The position numbers and the translations under genes are program-made. The notes under the pieces are model-generated. The model saw only the letters and a program-made list of their open reading frames with translations. It searched no databases and was not told where the DNA came from. 64,000 bases of DNA from Pseudovirgaria hyperparasitica (taxonomy: Eukaryota > Ascomycota > Dothideomycetes > Acrospermales > Acrospermaceae), in the NCBI RefSeq assembly GCF_010093815.1, contig NW_022985558.1, forward strand, positions 907,459 to 971,458, given 5' to 3'. How positions within the stretch are numbered: the first letter of the stretch is position 1; every line of letters begins with the position of its first letter. Shown piece by piece: positions 1-11,515 of the stretch.

Positions 1-1367
1 GAGCTTTTACCGCTATACATCCACAGGGAGCTTAGGCGGCCCCTGTTCCCTTCGACATGACAGAGGAGAAATAGCGCTGCAGTAGTCGGTATGCTAGAAG
101 CACAGTTATCTGAGTTCAGTAATCGTACTGCCTCTTCATAGAAATCGAGACCCGCAGATCTAGCATCCTCAGGATCTCGTCTAGCTCTTGTTCTTGACGA
201 CAACAGACATCCTGCTGCACATATCGCATTCACAAGCGTCGATGAACAAAACTTTGTCTCACCAGAGGCCATGTCACGGCGAAATAGGTTTTCTGGGAAG
301 CTCTGGAAGAACGAGTGCTGCCATGCGAAGTAGACATCCAGAAGATGGTTGACATATTCCAAGTCGTCTGTGACAGTGGTCCATCTGGCACTTTGGCCAA
401 GAGGTGTCTGCGCCTGCGGAGCTGCGCTCTCCTGGTAGGCAGCGCCTTTGACCAGTCCAAACGTGCTGGCACGAGCAGAATAGTCTGCCTCCAATCCAGG
501 TGTCACATTGTCACCACGTTGCGGACGCAACGGATGGAGTAGGTTTTTATGCGCTATATCTCCCAATATCACCGGTACATCTTCCTTCCTTCGTAAGCGT
601 CGTTGGATTTCTTCGAGCTCAGTCGAGTTTGCATGCGTGATGGTCTTGACGAACAGTTCAAGTTGCTCCAGTCTCGATACTTGTCGCGGTCTTTCCTGCG
701 CAGAACTTGCTATAGATGGATATATCAGCAGCTGACAGGAGTATAAGCCCTTAATGACGCACCTTCGGAATGTGAGACCGACTCTGCAGGCGATGCTTGA
801 GCGGCGGCCGTGCGTGCGGCATGGGTCTCACGCGCAATTGCATTGGCATCTCCGCCAGGTGATCGTAGTCGGCGTAGAGTGTGAGAAAGCTGTTCTTCGG
901 GTGCGGACTGTAGGGTGACGATGAGAGACTCGAGCACGTTTTTCTCCTCGGTGACAGATTCGAGGCTTTCGCGAAGGAAGGTAAGTCTTCGAACAGTCAG
1001 CACATCTGCGCTCTACCACGCTCTCACTCACCCTTACTTCCGCTGGTTGTCGTCCATATCATATAGGCAAGGTCCTCCCCCTCGAGCAATGCATTGCGAG
1101 CATGCAGGGCGGCGTCCATCGCACTGTAGCGGTAATTGTGTCAGAACAAGCCAACAGCTAAACAAGGGAAAGCATACAAGACAGAAGACCTACCTTTGTT
1201 TTGCGCCTGCGGCAGGGCACGCAAGCGACGATGGTGATTTTCCCACGTTTTGCGTAGGAAGGCTTGTTTGGGCCGGCACCAGACCCTGGCGGGGGCTGTG
1301 ATTGGTCCTGGTCGGCGAAAGTGTTTGAAGGAGTATTGATAAAGGTGGGTAGAGGAGGTCTACTCAT
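1..1367 (-). CDS. Zn2Cys6 fungal transcription factor, N-terminal part (3' end off window)
   Basis: Model: exons 1367-1194, 1123-1038, 986-763 and 709-<1, all phases matching; about 397 residues are visible. The ATG at 1367 is the first in frame. The first intron splits the zinc cluster, as is common in this family. Joined, it reads CVPCRRRKTKC then DGRRPACSQC, with cysteines at about residues 49, 52, 59, 66, 69 and 77 (spacing C2C6C6C2C7C), enough to bind two zincs and DNA. Next comes a leucine-rich segment (TFLRESLESVTEEKNVLESL) that looks like the usual dimerisation coiled coil. The last exon begins the fungal-specific regulatory domain, with NAICAAGCLLSSR and LWMYSG near the edge. The layout resembles nitrogen-assimilation regulators (nit-4 group), but the target genes cannot be read from the sequence. 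Nuclear location is inferred from the family. Confidence 0.87.
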
Positions 1368-3685
1368 GGCGACCTTGCAATGGTAGAAGAACAACGTGTG
1401 GCGGAGAAGGGTGCAGTGGCAGTGCGATGCAATTCAGAAGATGCAATTTAGAAGAAACCCATGTCCAGATTCAAATTCGCGTTTTCTTGGATCCTCAGGC
1501 TAGAACTCGCGAACGTTAGCGGGGTCTAGAGGTGGTGGTGGGTGGGCGGTATTAGTGGTGGTACCTTAGCAGTGGAAGTCGGGTGGCAGTTAGGCAGTTA
1601 GGCAGTAAGCGCCGCCCGTCTGCTTCCAATGTCGGGGGGAGCTTTGGCGGGGGGAGAGGCAGAGGCAGAGGCAGCTGAAGGTGGCGGTGATAGCAGCCTA
1701 CTGTAGCTGGTATTTAGTATTTAGTGCCTATCGGAGCCTTAAGCCAGCAGCACCTCACAACCCTCACTCAACAACCTGAGGCAACAAGCAGTCAGTTAGA
1801 CCTCGGTCGCTTGTGGTGGCGAAATGCGAATCTCCTCCAATTCCACTAGCCACACCACGGTAAGAATATCGGTTTTTATATCGGTCGCGTCAACTTGAAT
1901 AATTCAACGAGTTGAGTGAAAGAAGCAAACTGGCGAGAGAAGAGAAGTCTGATGGAGAAAGACAGGTTGACAGCAGGTCTATCGCGCAATTGGAATTGAA
2001 GAGAGTAAAAAAGGTAGAGAGAGGCACACTTGCGCGAGACCGAGACCGAGACTGTGGGAAGAAAGTGCGACGACTGTGCTGAGGATGGATGAGGCGTGTG
2101 AAGACGGGGGCAGATACAGTAGTTGGGGTTTGGTCTTGAGTTGGACTATTCGGATTCGCCACCGCGTGAGCTAGATGCGACGGGAGATCCATATGGGCCA
2201 CAATTCCTGTTCCTGATGCTATTTCGCCATCACCTTTCACCTGGCCAAGGTTTGTATATCCGTCTTCTGGCTCTGATCTGCAGGCTGGCCATGGGGTTTG
2301 CATGCTTGCATGCCCCCGACATGGCATTCAGCCATTTCTGTGCCCGGTCAGAGAGGCAAATGTCGTCTCGGAGATGGATCCGAAGCATGACTTTTGTCGT
2401 GTTCCCGTACCCTCGACGTAGATATCACTAGACTTGCGGGCACGGCCCTGGGAGATCGGCAGCGCCAGAGCCACATCCACTTCTGCCTCTGCTTTGGGCC
2501 CTGGGCGCTGCTGGCAACGGCAATTGCGACTACAACACTGCCTCGTTAGCCAGGACTTGTTGCAATATGCTGGGCTGTCTGAACCATCCCATACCTTATC
2601 TGAGCTCATGGCTTCGATGGACAGACGGGATTGGAGTGCCAGTGCGAGTGCGAGTAGGAGTGGCAGGAGGAATGAGAATGCCTGGGTGGAGAGAATGTCT
2701 GCGCTTACGTCGAGGGTGGATGCGCAGTGAGGTTTGACGTCCAACCCGAGTGGGCCGCTGCCGGGGTGCTTCCGACTTTTCGGCTTCGGAATGCGCCCGC
2801 AGTATTCACATCAATCGTCTGTCATCACAAAATCGTTGGATATGATCGAAAAGGTTGGTCGCCATTTCCTTCCCTTCTCCGATGTGATAATATGCTCCTC
2901 ATCTCTGTCGACATCTCAATAGCCATGTATCTACACTCGACTTCGTCCGTTCAAAGGCGACGAAGTATAAGGCATGCGCACGGGCATGGGCATGGGCATA
3001 GAGTCTTACGCGACGCTGATGCTGATGCGTTGGTGCTGTATTGTACCACAGGAACCACAATCATCGCCACTCGGTATTGCATGGTTCAACCGTCCGGTGC
3101 TCCACCTGTCGATCCTGTACTCATCTTGCTGTGGCGTTTTGGCGTCGTGTCCACCCTAATGGCTTGTCGTATCTTTGCCACACTGATAACTATACTATGA
3201 CTCAGAATCGACCTGCTTATGAATTCAGAAAGTTACGTGGACCACCTATGATCATTTGACAAAGGAGCAGGGAAAGGGACTGGTATGACTGCTATGTTGT
3301 GTTGCACATAGCCCAATTGCTTAGACAAGGCACCCCTGTCAGGTATTTCTATGAAATATGTACATGAATGGAGGACGCTCACGAAGAGCCGTGAGCGCCC
3401 AATGTATGTTCAAACGAGTGTTGAATGCCGCCCGCTATGCTAGGCTCATGATTGGATATCGTCGTTAACGTAAAGGAAAATCAACCAAAGTTCAGGCTTG
3501 TCTGTTCAAGTGTAATACTTTTGAATGCAAACGAATTTGCAATGGCAGCTTCATTTGCACATTGCGAAAGAAAAGCCTTGTGGCTGACTGAAAATGAGCT
3601 CTGCTCTGAAGAAATGTATGATGTATCGTTCAATGTTCAGGACATCTTACGACTTTACAAGGAAAACTTGCTAGTTTCTTGTGTG
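1368..3685. other. Intergenic, no gene seen
   Basis: This spacer holds the promoter and 5' leader of the Zn2Cys6 gene and the 3' flank of the LysM gene; both genes are on the minus strand. Open frames of up to 145 codons (for example 1890-2327, minus) have simple-sequence composition, no recognisable motif and no splice partners. I see short purine-rich and GGCAGA-type repeats near 1650-1680 but no gene. Confidence 0.6.
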
Positions 3686-5061
3686 TTACGTGGACTTGAC
3701 GCAGTAACTGTAGCCCAGCCACAAGTTCTTGCAGTCGGCCGTAAGCCCTTTGTTCCAGCTGATCAGCTGGGTCAATGAGATAGAGAACTGCTCGGTGACT
3801 TTGTCGCAGTATTCGCCATCGGTGATAGTGTGATACAGCGAACAATTGTCGACTGCTTCCGGGTATTTGTTTGATGGTGTGGTTTCCCCACCACTCACGT
3901 CTACGATGGTGGTAACTTGGTGTTGTTCAATATCAGTAGCGTCGTGGTCGTCCTCTCCAGTAGATGGTGTGGTAGTGACAGTCGCTGGTGACTGAGGAGG
4001 GTCTACAGTGACAGAGGCTGGTGGAGAAGAAATAGGAGTCGGTGTGGGTGTAGGTGTAGGTGTGAGGGATGAAGTCTCAGCCACGGCAGGAGCTGAAGTA
4101 GGTGCTGATTCTGGGGTAGTATCGACGCTCTCTTTCTGTGCATAGTTGCTATCAACTTGGCCATAGCTGCCTTCGCTAGCAGTCAAAGTGCCCACGAGGC
4201 CAGCGTCACACTTTGAAGCGTCGGCACACCACCCAAGGAGGCGGTTGGCGATGTCCGAAGCGTAACAATGAGTAGCGATTCCTTGCCCGAGATTTCCGGA
4301 GGATGCAATGCTTCCACTGTTGTACATTCTGGCTGCCTTGTAGTACTTGCTAACGTCAGAACCTCCTGACATCTCAACGAGTTGCTTGAGACCGTCGCCA
4401 TCTGCAGTACCAGCAGCCCCCTATATCGTGTCAGCATTCGGTCGAGCAGGCAATTCTCAGGGGGAACCTTACATCACGAATCATCTGTGTGATGATTTCA
4501 TCTGGGCATGGGTTCAGCACACCATTTGCGCCATTACAGGAACCTTTGCCATTGTGAGATTGCATCAAGCCGGGGTTGATGACTCCGTTGTCTGTTGTTG
4601 GGGCTCGTACGCAACCATTGCTTTCTTGCATGACAATGGAGAAGATGAAACGAGGATCCAGATCAGTTTCGCCAGCCACGGTTGATATGCTCTTCTTCAG
4701 AGCCTTAATCTCCTCGTCGCTGTTGTTCTCAACGTTCCATTGGGTGCAAGATTTGGACAGGATATCCTTGTTATCAGAGAACCTAAGCAGATTAGCCTAT
4801 GACCAGGATATCGACTCCCGCTGTGTTTGCTATCGTGCAAACGCTGTCAGCTTCAACTTACATGTCGTCATAGCTAGAAACCCATTCATTTTCAGCAGGC
4901 CAGCCCTGGAGAGGGCTACCATTTCCACCAAAGGTTGTATAAGAGTTCGCATCACGCGACACGAGTTTAGCACGCGGTGCTAGAGAGCTAAACAGCAGAG
5001 GAGCAGCAGAAGAGAGAGTGACAAGACCGCTTGCGGCCAGTATGAAAGGAGTGTAGACCAT
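3686..5061 (-). CDS. Secreted lysozyme-like (SLT-fold) protein with C-terminal LysM domain
   Basis: Exons 5061-4862, 4782-4473 and 4420-3686 give 414 residues. A signal peptide (FILAASGLVTLSSAA) is followed by a lysozyme/lytic-transglycosylase-like domain at about 60-235. It carries MQES with the likely catalytic Glu120, NPGLMQSH (137-143) and MYNSG (202-206), the three landmarks of SLT-type muramidases. Many cysteines suggest an extracellular disulphide-stabilised fold. A Thr/Pro/Ser linker with a run of TP repeats (about 255-300) leads to a C-terminal LysM of about 55 residues with YHTITDGEYC and NLWLGYSYC, a chitin/peptidoglycan-binding module. Inference: a secreted wall-active enzyme or lectin acting on bacterial peptidoglycan or chitin oligomers. 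Start: first ATG in frame before the signal peptide. The substrate is not shown by sequence. Confidence 0.87.
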
Positions 5062-6755
5062 GATGATGGTAGTGGAACCGGCTAGCGGTATAAATGAATG
5101 AGAGAATTGAAAGAAAAGACGAAAGCAAAGAATGGAAGCTGAGCTGCTGTGTTCCCACAGAAAAAAGAGTGAGTGTGAGAGAGGAAGGGCAGTATTTAAG
5201 AGCAAGTCAATATGACGGACCTCCACACACTGCAGCGCGCACGGGCTGTCCATCTTCGAACGCCGAGAACGATCTAGCCGTGCCCCCGTAAACACGAGCT
5301 GACTCGGTAGCCCAATCAGCGACCAGAAAGGCAGTTTGCTGCATCACGAACACAACATGAAACGTCCAGGTCGCTACCTGACAGGGCGCTGCAGCTGAAC
5401 AAGCCCTACCCGTCGACCTGACCAACCATGAAATCGAAGCTGTACCTTGGTGTGCATCTTGTGTGCCTCAACACTCCCACTCTAGAAGCGCATTTGTGAT
5501 CCTTTTGGGTTCGTGTTTCACCAGTTACGCCTGGTGTTATCTCCAAGGCTGCGAAGTAGAGTCTTATTTTGATGAAAAGAAGGCGAATGTTGTCAGTTTA
5601 GGTACAACAGAGCTAGCTGTATGGAGAGAACAGGCCGAGGAACGATGGTCAATTTGAAACAATCACCTTCCTTTTCCTTAGCTACGACTCTCTCCGGAAC
5701 AGGGGAGAGGGTTCGGAGGAGGAGAAGAGTATGTATCCAGCATTCCTGGGCAGGGTAAAAGGTTTGTTTGATTTGATGAATGAGCCCTTGGGAGGAGATG
5801 TGGCTGTGGTACAGGTGAAGGTATGTCTGACTGTATCAGGGGCAGCCAACCAAACAGGACGGTGGCGGCCTAGCGAAGGTTCTACGCCACGCAAGGGCAC
5901 AGCCGACGATCTTCTCCCTGCCAGCAGCCCAACAACCGGGTAGGCCAGGGGCGAAACGTGAGGGGATGCACACTCAACCACGGTGGAACACGTCTGCATT
6001 ACGGCGGTGAGGGCGGGATGGCGTGCGAGAGAAGGGAGAAGGTGAAGATGCGATGAATGATGATATACTGTAGTACCGAAAGGGGTCGAAGGAAGAGGTT
6101 GTTTCCCCAGTTCTCTCCACTTTTAAGATCTCACGCTTTGAACCTTAGTTGGTGGTGCGTACCGTGCCCCTTTCCCTCATCCCTGCAATCGATAAGGGGC
6201 CGCTCACGGTAACGACAAGGATGACGATAAGTCCATGCTGAAGTGTGCACGGTTACCATCAGCATGAATATAATCATCATAAAAGGGACGACAGCAAGGA
6301 ATGAGAAAAAGCATTACTAATTCTCTTCTGGAATATATTTTTCGCATCCCAAGGTCAACTGCGTGATTATCTTCTACATGGAATAAATACATCTATCTCT
6401 AAGCATAGCGGACCCAGAGACGACGATAGCTCAGCCATGCCCGACATGCCCATATTGCAGGAAACCCATGTTCACCTAGTGTGTGATCTATTCATACTTC
6501 AGGAGAGTGCTTTATATCTGCTTGTCAAGAGCTAGCAGTCTTCATTCTATCTGTGGTGAGTTTACTTATATGCCGAATCTCAAGCCGGCCGAGTACCACT
6601 GAGTCACCTCATCCGACCCATAGCTTTCATTTGTCAGCGCGTAACTGTCCACCTGTATATCCGTCTAGCTTCATATCCGCGAAACAAGTATTTCCTAGAT
6701 CTGTCTTCTCACGCCATCTATCTGTTAGCCACTGTGTCACTGTGCTTCCCACACC
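5062..6755. other. Intergenic, divergent promoters
   Basis: This lies between the LysM gene (-) and the dehydrogenase (+), so it should hold both promoters. A TTTAAATA-like element lies near 5190 on the minus strand, about 130 bp before the LysM start codon. Short open frames at 5463-5657 and 5682-5999 show no motif and I do not call them. Confidence 0.5.
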
Positions 6756-7859
6756 ATGGCCTCTGTCGCCCACATTCGCCTTGCCGTCCTTGACGATTAT
6801 GCAGAGCTGGCAGAAAAGCACTTCCGTTCTGCAGGCCTCAACCTGGAGAGCTACCATTCCTTTCCCAAAACACTAGATCCAAAGACACCAGACGGCCTCG
6901 CTGCACTGACAGCCCAGCTCGAACCATTCAATGTCATTAGCACAATGCGCGAGCGAACGCCCTTCCCGGCAGAGCTCCTAACTTCCCTTCCCAACCTCAA
7001 GCTACTCCTTACGACAGGAATGAGGAATGCCTCCCTTGATCTCGAAACCGCCAGACAACGCGGTATCCTGGTCGCGGGCACGCAAGCGAAACCCCCAGCC
7101 GACAGCCTGGACTTCCGCCTCCCACCCTCCACACACGACACCACAACCCAACAGGCAATATCTCTCCTTCTCAGCCTAACCTCCCGCATCCCGCACGACC
7201 ATCGACAGATCACGAATCCAAGCACACCAGATGCATGGCAAAGCGGCTTCAGCATCCCCCTGTACGGCAAGACCCTAGGCGTCATCGGACTCGGCAAGCT
7301 GGGCACCAACCTCGCGCGCATCTGCGTGCAAGCATTCGGCATGAAGGTCATCTGCTGGAGCAGCAATCTCGACCAGAGCAAGGCCGACGACGCAGCGGCC
7401 GGCGCGGGACTCCCCGCCGGGAGCTTCACGGCCGTTGCAAAACAGGAGCTTCTCCGGACGGCGGACGTTGTCAGTCTCCATCTCGTGCTTTCGGATCGCT
7501 CGCGCGGCACGCTGAAGGCGGAGGATCTCGCTCTGCTCAAACCAAGTGCTTTGCTCGTCAATACTGCGAGAGCGGGGTTGATCGAGGAAGATGCTCTGCT
7601 ACATGTGCTGGAAAAGGGGCGGATCGCAGGAGCTGCTCTTGACGTCTTCTGGAAGGAGCCTTTGCCGGAAGATAGTCTGTGGCGGACAACGAGGTGGGGA
7701 GAAGATGGGCATAGTATGGTTGTGTTGAGCCCGCATATGGGCTATGTCAATGAAGTGACTATGCGGTGGTGGTACAAAGAACAGGCTCAGGAGGTGAAGA
7801 GATGGTCTGAGGGCGAGTCGCCGCTGAACATTATGAATAATCCGGTCTCGGCGAGCTAG
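6756..7859 (+). CDS. D-isomer-specific 2-hydroxyacid dehydrogenase
   Basis: A single-exon gene of 367 residues. It has the two-part fold of NAD(P)-dependent D-2-hydroxyacid dehydrogenases. An N-terminal substrate-binding half (about 1-120) is followed by the nucleotide-binding domain with GVIGLGKLG (GxGxxG, glycines 178, 180, 183) and the tail helix of the first half near the C-terminus. The catalytic triad is visible: Arg272 in VNTARAGLI, Glu301 in FWKEPLP and His327 in LSPHMGY. Such enzymes interconvert 2-keto acids and D-2-hydroxyacids; phosphoglycerate, glyoxylate and broad-range paralogues cannot be told apart here. No targeting sequence is evident, so it is probably cytosolic. The start is the first ATG, in ACACCATGGCC context. 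Confidence 0.93.
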   Translation: MASVAHIRLAVLDDYAELAEKHFRSAGLNLESYHSFPKTLDPKTPDGLAALTAQLEPFNVISTMRERTPFPAELLTSLPNLKLLLTTGMRNASLDLETARQRGILVAGTQAKPPADSLDFRLPPSTHDTTTQQAISLLLSLTSRIPHDHRQITNPSTPDAWQSGFSIPLYGKTLGVIGLGKLGTNLARICVQAFGMKVICWSSNLDQSKADDAAAGAGLPAGSFTAVAKQELLRTADVVSLHLVLSDRSRGTLKAEDLALLKPSALLVNTARAGLIEEDALLHVLEKGRIAGAALDVFWKEPLPEDSLWRTTRWGEDGHSMVVLSPHMGYVNEVTMRWWYKEQAQEVKRWSEGESPLNIMNNPVSAS

Positions 7860-8595
7860 ATCGTATTAAATACAGCCAGACAATATGTTCTACCACTCAA
7901 CGCCCCAGAGACCAGTCTGCACTCTAACTTCACCTTATTCATAACACATAACATCACACGCAAACACACAATCACTCAAACCCCAAAACAGACAACCTTC
8001 CCAAGAAACACAAATAACCTCAGAATCTCACTCAGATGAAATTCTCATGAACCAAAAGTGCAAGAACTACATTACGCATAGACATAAATAGACATCACGT
8101 GTATAAGTTTGTGGCCCCAATCTTGGAAGACATGCAGCAGCGCATGCGACCTATGCACTCTCCTCGTATGATCCTACGCTTTTCCTAGTTCGGAACAACT
8201 CAGAGCAAGACCTCTAGCCCCTGATATACACCAATCAGTATAACATGCCCTGAGAGGTTCTCTGGTGTGCTCCCGAGGGCCGGTAAGTAGCACTGAGTGG
8301 AGACAGGAGTGGGAAGCTCCAGATTGCTACCTGAACGACTACTATGAGCAGTTCACGGCAGGCATTGCTAGTAGGAATCATGCAATGGCGGTTCAGAACC
8401 ATGTGGGTTAAGAGTGGAAGGACAGCAGCATCACTGGACGAAAGTTTGGCAGGAGCGGTCCCATCACGTGGAGCACGCACCCGGAACGATACACGAATAC
8501 ACTTTGAGCAAGTCACACAAGACACAACCTGATTATGATGAGAATTACTGAAGCGTGTACCAAAAACAAAGACGAGAGACTCTCAAACCCCATAT
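7860..8595. other. Convergent intergenic spacer
   Basis: This is shared 3' flank of the dehydrogenase (+) and the serine-rich gene (-). The A/C-rich stretch just after 7860 probably contains the 3' UTR and polyadenylation region. No gene is seen. Confidence 0.5.
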
Positions 8596-9945
8596 TTAAC
8601 GCTTGCTTCGACGACGCGCCTTGCCATTTGACTTCTTCCCAGCATCGGCATTGCCACTACCTCTTCGAACAGTGTAGCCAGCAGCGTCGTTTTCATTTGG
8701 CACAACCTCGACCAATCTTACCCCTTCTTCGGGACTCGGTGTCCTGCTCTCATCAGATATCTCGTGGCCAAGCGAACTATGTCTGTACGTTGAGCCCGGA
8801 AGCGCGGGATCAGAGTTCGATGCGGGGAGTCTAGCACCGCCGACGGGCACGCGCCTTGTGATAGGCGCGTAGGCGACGTCGGACGATCCAGAAACTACGC
8901 GTCGACTGCCGTTTCCTGTCGGATATGGCGCCTGCGGCTGCAGCGCAGGGTTCTGATGGGTAAACGGATCGTACTGTTGAGCTTGTGGCTGTTGCTGAGC
9001 ATATGAGTTTGATGACGAGCGAGAACGGTGCATATAGTCAAAGTCCTCAGCGGAAGGTATAGACTGCCGCGAGCCAGGACGTATAGGAGATGAATAGTAA
9101 CTTCCTGGCACATCGTATGACTGCGGAGGAGTAGTGTTGCGAGTATTGCTGCTAGCAGAGCGCGAATTGGGTCTAGAGTGCGATTCGGAGCGCTTGCGAA
9201 CAGGACCTGGTGATGCCTGCGCCATACCGTAGCTGATAGGGTAGATTTGATTACCATTCGGCCCTGGAACCACGAAACCCGGCCCAGGAGCTTGCGGCAT
9301 ATCATCGTAGGATGACATTCGGCTTGTTGCCTTCGATTTTGGTCTAGCTGGCGAAGCGCTGAAGATAGAGGCGCGAGAGGAAGTTTTCTTTGATCGCAGA
9401 CTCCCTGTGGCAACGGATGGCTTAGTTTGCTTGATCGGTGGTCGTTGGTAGGGGGCATCGGCTTGTATTGTTCGCCGGCCCTCAAGCGCAGCCAACTCTT
9501 CGTGCGTGAGCTTCACACCAGCTCTACCCTTCGCTGTTGCTTTCCGTATCCGCTCGATGGCTCGTTGGTAAATAATTTCGTCGTCTTCTGCAGGGTTCAA
9601 TTGAAGTACGACACCTGGTTGGTCTGCGTAATCGTCGTAGTCCTCCTCCGAAGACTCAAAGTTCTCTCCATACGCAGGCCCTTCGTCTTGTCTTGAACTC
9701 GCTAAATCATATCCATCAAAATACAAGTGATCTGAAGAATAACGCCCCTTTTGTAACACTGGATCCAATAAAACGCCTTCGGACTCACTGTCCAACTCTT
9801 GAAATCTATATACGTCGTTTGGAGGTCTCTCCCATGCCCTTCGTCTCCGACCAAGACCTCCATCTGGTGGTCTTCCCCCGGAAGGGGGCAAAGCATAAGG
9901 AGTTCGCGGCCGACCACCTAGACCGCCTCCTCTGAAAAAGCTGAC
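8596..9945 (-). CDS. Conserved serine/proline-rich fungal protein, start not resolved
   Basis: The frame is open from about 9949 to the stop at 8596 (about 445 codons). It looks coding throughout: an Arg/Gly/Pro-rich N-terminus; an acidic segment (SSEEDYDDYADQ); a charged helical motif (YQRAIERIRKATAKGRAGV, then KLTHEELAALEGRR); then a long low-complexity Ser/Pro/Gln tail ending in basic KARRRSKR, a possible nuclear signal. No ATG occurs in this frame until about codon 200, well after the conserved helical motif. The start must therefore come from an upstream exon or a non-ATG codon. A pyrimidine-rich CTTTTTCAG lies just before the frame at about 9931-9939, inside the end of PRA1. An optional 57-nt in-frame intron begins at GTGAGTCC near 9790. 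Function unknown. The 5' limit given here is the likely acceptor region, not a start codon. Confidence 0.6.
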   Translation of the reverse strand, partial: VSFFRGGGLGGRPRTPYALPPSGGRPPDGGLGRRRRAWERPPNDVYRFQELDSESEGVLLDPVLQKGRYSSDHLYFDGYDLASSRQDEGPAYGENFESSEEDYDDYADQPGVVLQLNPAEDDEIIYQRAIERIRKATAKGRAGVKLTHEELAALEGRRTIQADAPYQRPPIKQTKPSVATGSLRSKKTSSRASIFSASPARPKSKATSRMSSYDDMPQAPGPGFVVPGPNGNQIYPISYGMAQASPGPVRKRSESHSRPNSRSASSNTRNTTPPQSYDVPGSYYSSPIRPGSRQSIPSAEDFDYMHRSRSSSNSYAQQQPQAQQYDPFTHQNPALQPQAPYPTGNGSRRVVSGSSDVAYAPITRRVPVGGARLPASNSDPALPGSTYRHSSLGHEISDESRTPSPEEGVRLVEVVPNENDAAGYTVRRGSGNADAGKKSNGKARRRSKR

Positions 9946-10448
9946 TCGATGGGTTTATCCATAAAGGCAGCGTGACCCAGAATGCTGACACCGCTAGCTC
10001 CGATGAGCCAGAGGACAGTTGCTAAGGGCGAAGAAATAAATGCAAGTGGGACGGAAATGCAGATGAGTACGGTGTAGAGCTGCGAAGTCGTAGCACGCAC
10101 GAAGCCGACATCGAGGTCTTGGCCTTGGAGCTTGCCAATTCCGTACATTCCACCAACCACAAGGAAGATGAGGAATAGGAGTTTGAGGTTCGTTAGAAGG
10201 CTGTAGATCGAGAGCATGACAAAGACAACGGCGTAGTTGCTAGAGAAGTATCCCAAGTTGTAATTGACTCTGCTTTGGACTTCGCCGAAATTTTGAGGCT
10301 TCGAAACACGCTTCACATCGAGAAATTCGCCAATGGGCTTGAGGTTGGAGAACCGGCTCCCCAAGGACTGGGTGCGAATGCCATCGAAGCGACCGGAGAG
10401 GTTCAGACGCGATGTGATGGCGTCGAGAGGGATGTTGATGCGCGACAT
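9918..10448 (-). CDS. PRA1-family prenylated Rab acceptor
   Basis: A single exon of 176 residues with ATG at 10448. The PRA1 domain is recognised by the cytosolic N-terminus ending in LGSRFSNLKPIGEFLDVKR, then YNLGYFSSNYAVVF. Two long hydrophobic hairpins follow (about 75-105 and 120-155) and a short tail, HAAFMDKPIESAFSEE. Family members (yeast Yip3) sit in ER/Golgi membranes and bind prenylated Rab GTPases, assisting their membrane delivery. The stop codon at 9918 lies inside the open frame of the downstream serine-rich gene on the same strand, so the two may share a transcript. Length matches the family. Confidence 0.92.
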   Translation of the reverse strand: MSRINIPLDAITSRLNLSGRFDGIRTQSLGSRFSNLKPIGEFLDVKRVSKPQNFGEVQSRVNYNLGYFSSNYAVVFVMLSIYSLLTNLKLLFLIFLVVGGMYGIGKLQGQDLDVGFVRATTSQLYTVLICISVPLAFISSPLATVLWLIGASGVSILGHAAFMDKPIESAFSEEAV

Positions 10449-11515
10449 CGTGAAAGAGGATTAAAATCTAATAACTTTGGTATTATTAGCAGAGGTTCTC
10501 GGTAGTGACCATCGCGCAATGTCTCAAGCATGAGACGAGATGGAGGCTGAAAAAGGCACATACGTCTCAAAGAGGATTACAAGAACGACAAACGCGCGAA
10601 GACAGAGCAGTGTCGACGCAGGTGAACAACGAGCGACAGGCGACGGCGATGATGGTGCAGTGAAGATGAAAGAAGTGAAGATGGGAATTGATAGGGGTAG
10701 CGACAAGTACAAAATTAGAACAGGCGACGGTGCGAAGTTAACGGCGTGGAAAAGTTGTTTTAAGCTTTAGTGAGGAAGGACGCGGATCTCCTGAGCCATC
10801 AGACACCTGGCCTGACAGCCTGACAGCCTGACAGCCTTGAAGCCTGAGGGCGATAATCTCCTCACCGTGCTAGGCCGTTTCGGGGTGTAATTGTAAGCAC
10901 CAGCAGGAACACGAAAACACACGAAATGCTTTCCACGGCGTGACAGACAGAACAGACAGCAGGCTTCATTCAGGATCTGCTCAGTTGTAGAGTGTAATTC
11001 AGTGCAGGGTACAAGTATCAAAGTTTGAAGAGACAGTGATGCAACAACACACATACCACGTACCTTGGAGCTGTCGGTGTGTTGTCCTCAGATATGGCTG
11101 ACCATTGCAGTGTCCTGCCTATGCACCGCAGCGGCGCCGGAGGTCCGAAACGGCGGTAAACACGCTCAATGCAGTGTACTTTGAGCTGCAACCGAGTAAA
11201 ACAAAGGACGGTGAGGAGGAGAGGTGAAGTTGGCGGTAGACGTCTACGTTCTGGGGGCGCGGCGGCCTTTTTATCACTCTATGTGTACCAAAAGTTGACT
11301 TCTGCATACTGTGCGCCTGATTGGGCCACGTTCGGCATCGTCTGGGGATGGTCCTGGAAGTCCTAGGGGTTTTAGCGCAGCCTGCCACCGCCCGGGCCCC
11401 GGCTTCTGCTCGCCAAAACTTCACAAGCACAAAGCCTAGAGCCATGTCCACTTTTCCACTCGGCTCGTGAATCGTGTCTTCTATTTTCTCTCGACAGCCA
11501 CTCATCCTCTCAACG
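10449..11515. other. Divergent promoter region PRA1 / ERJ5
   Basis: This is the upstream region of both PRA1 (-) and ERJ5 (+). It includes three perfect tandem copies of CCTGACAG at 10811-10834. Short frames here have no domain support. Confidence 0.5.
10811..10834. repeat. Three tandem copies of an 8-mer
   Basis: CCTGACAG is repeated head to tail three times, flanked by near-copies (CTGGCCTGACAG and CAGCCTTGAAGCCTGA). It lies about 360 bp upstream of PRA1. Confidence 0.8.

Noticed and set aside
1890-2744. Two overlapping minus-strand frames of 145 and 138 codons
   Set aside because: Low-complexity Ser/Leu/Ala composition without motifs; they sit where the Zn2Cys6 gene's promoter and leader should be.
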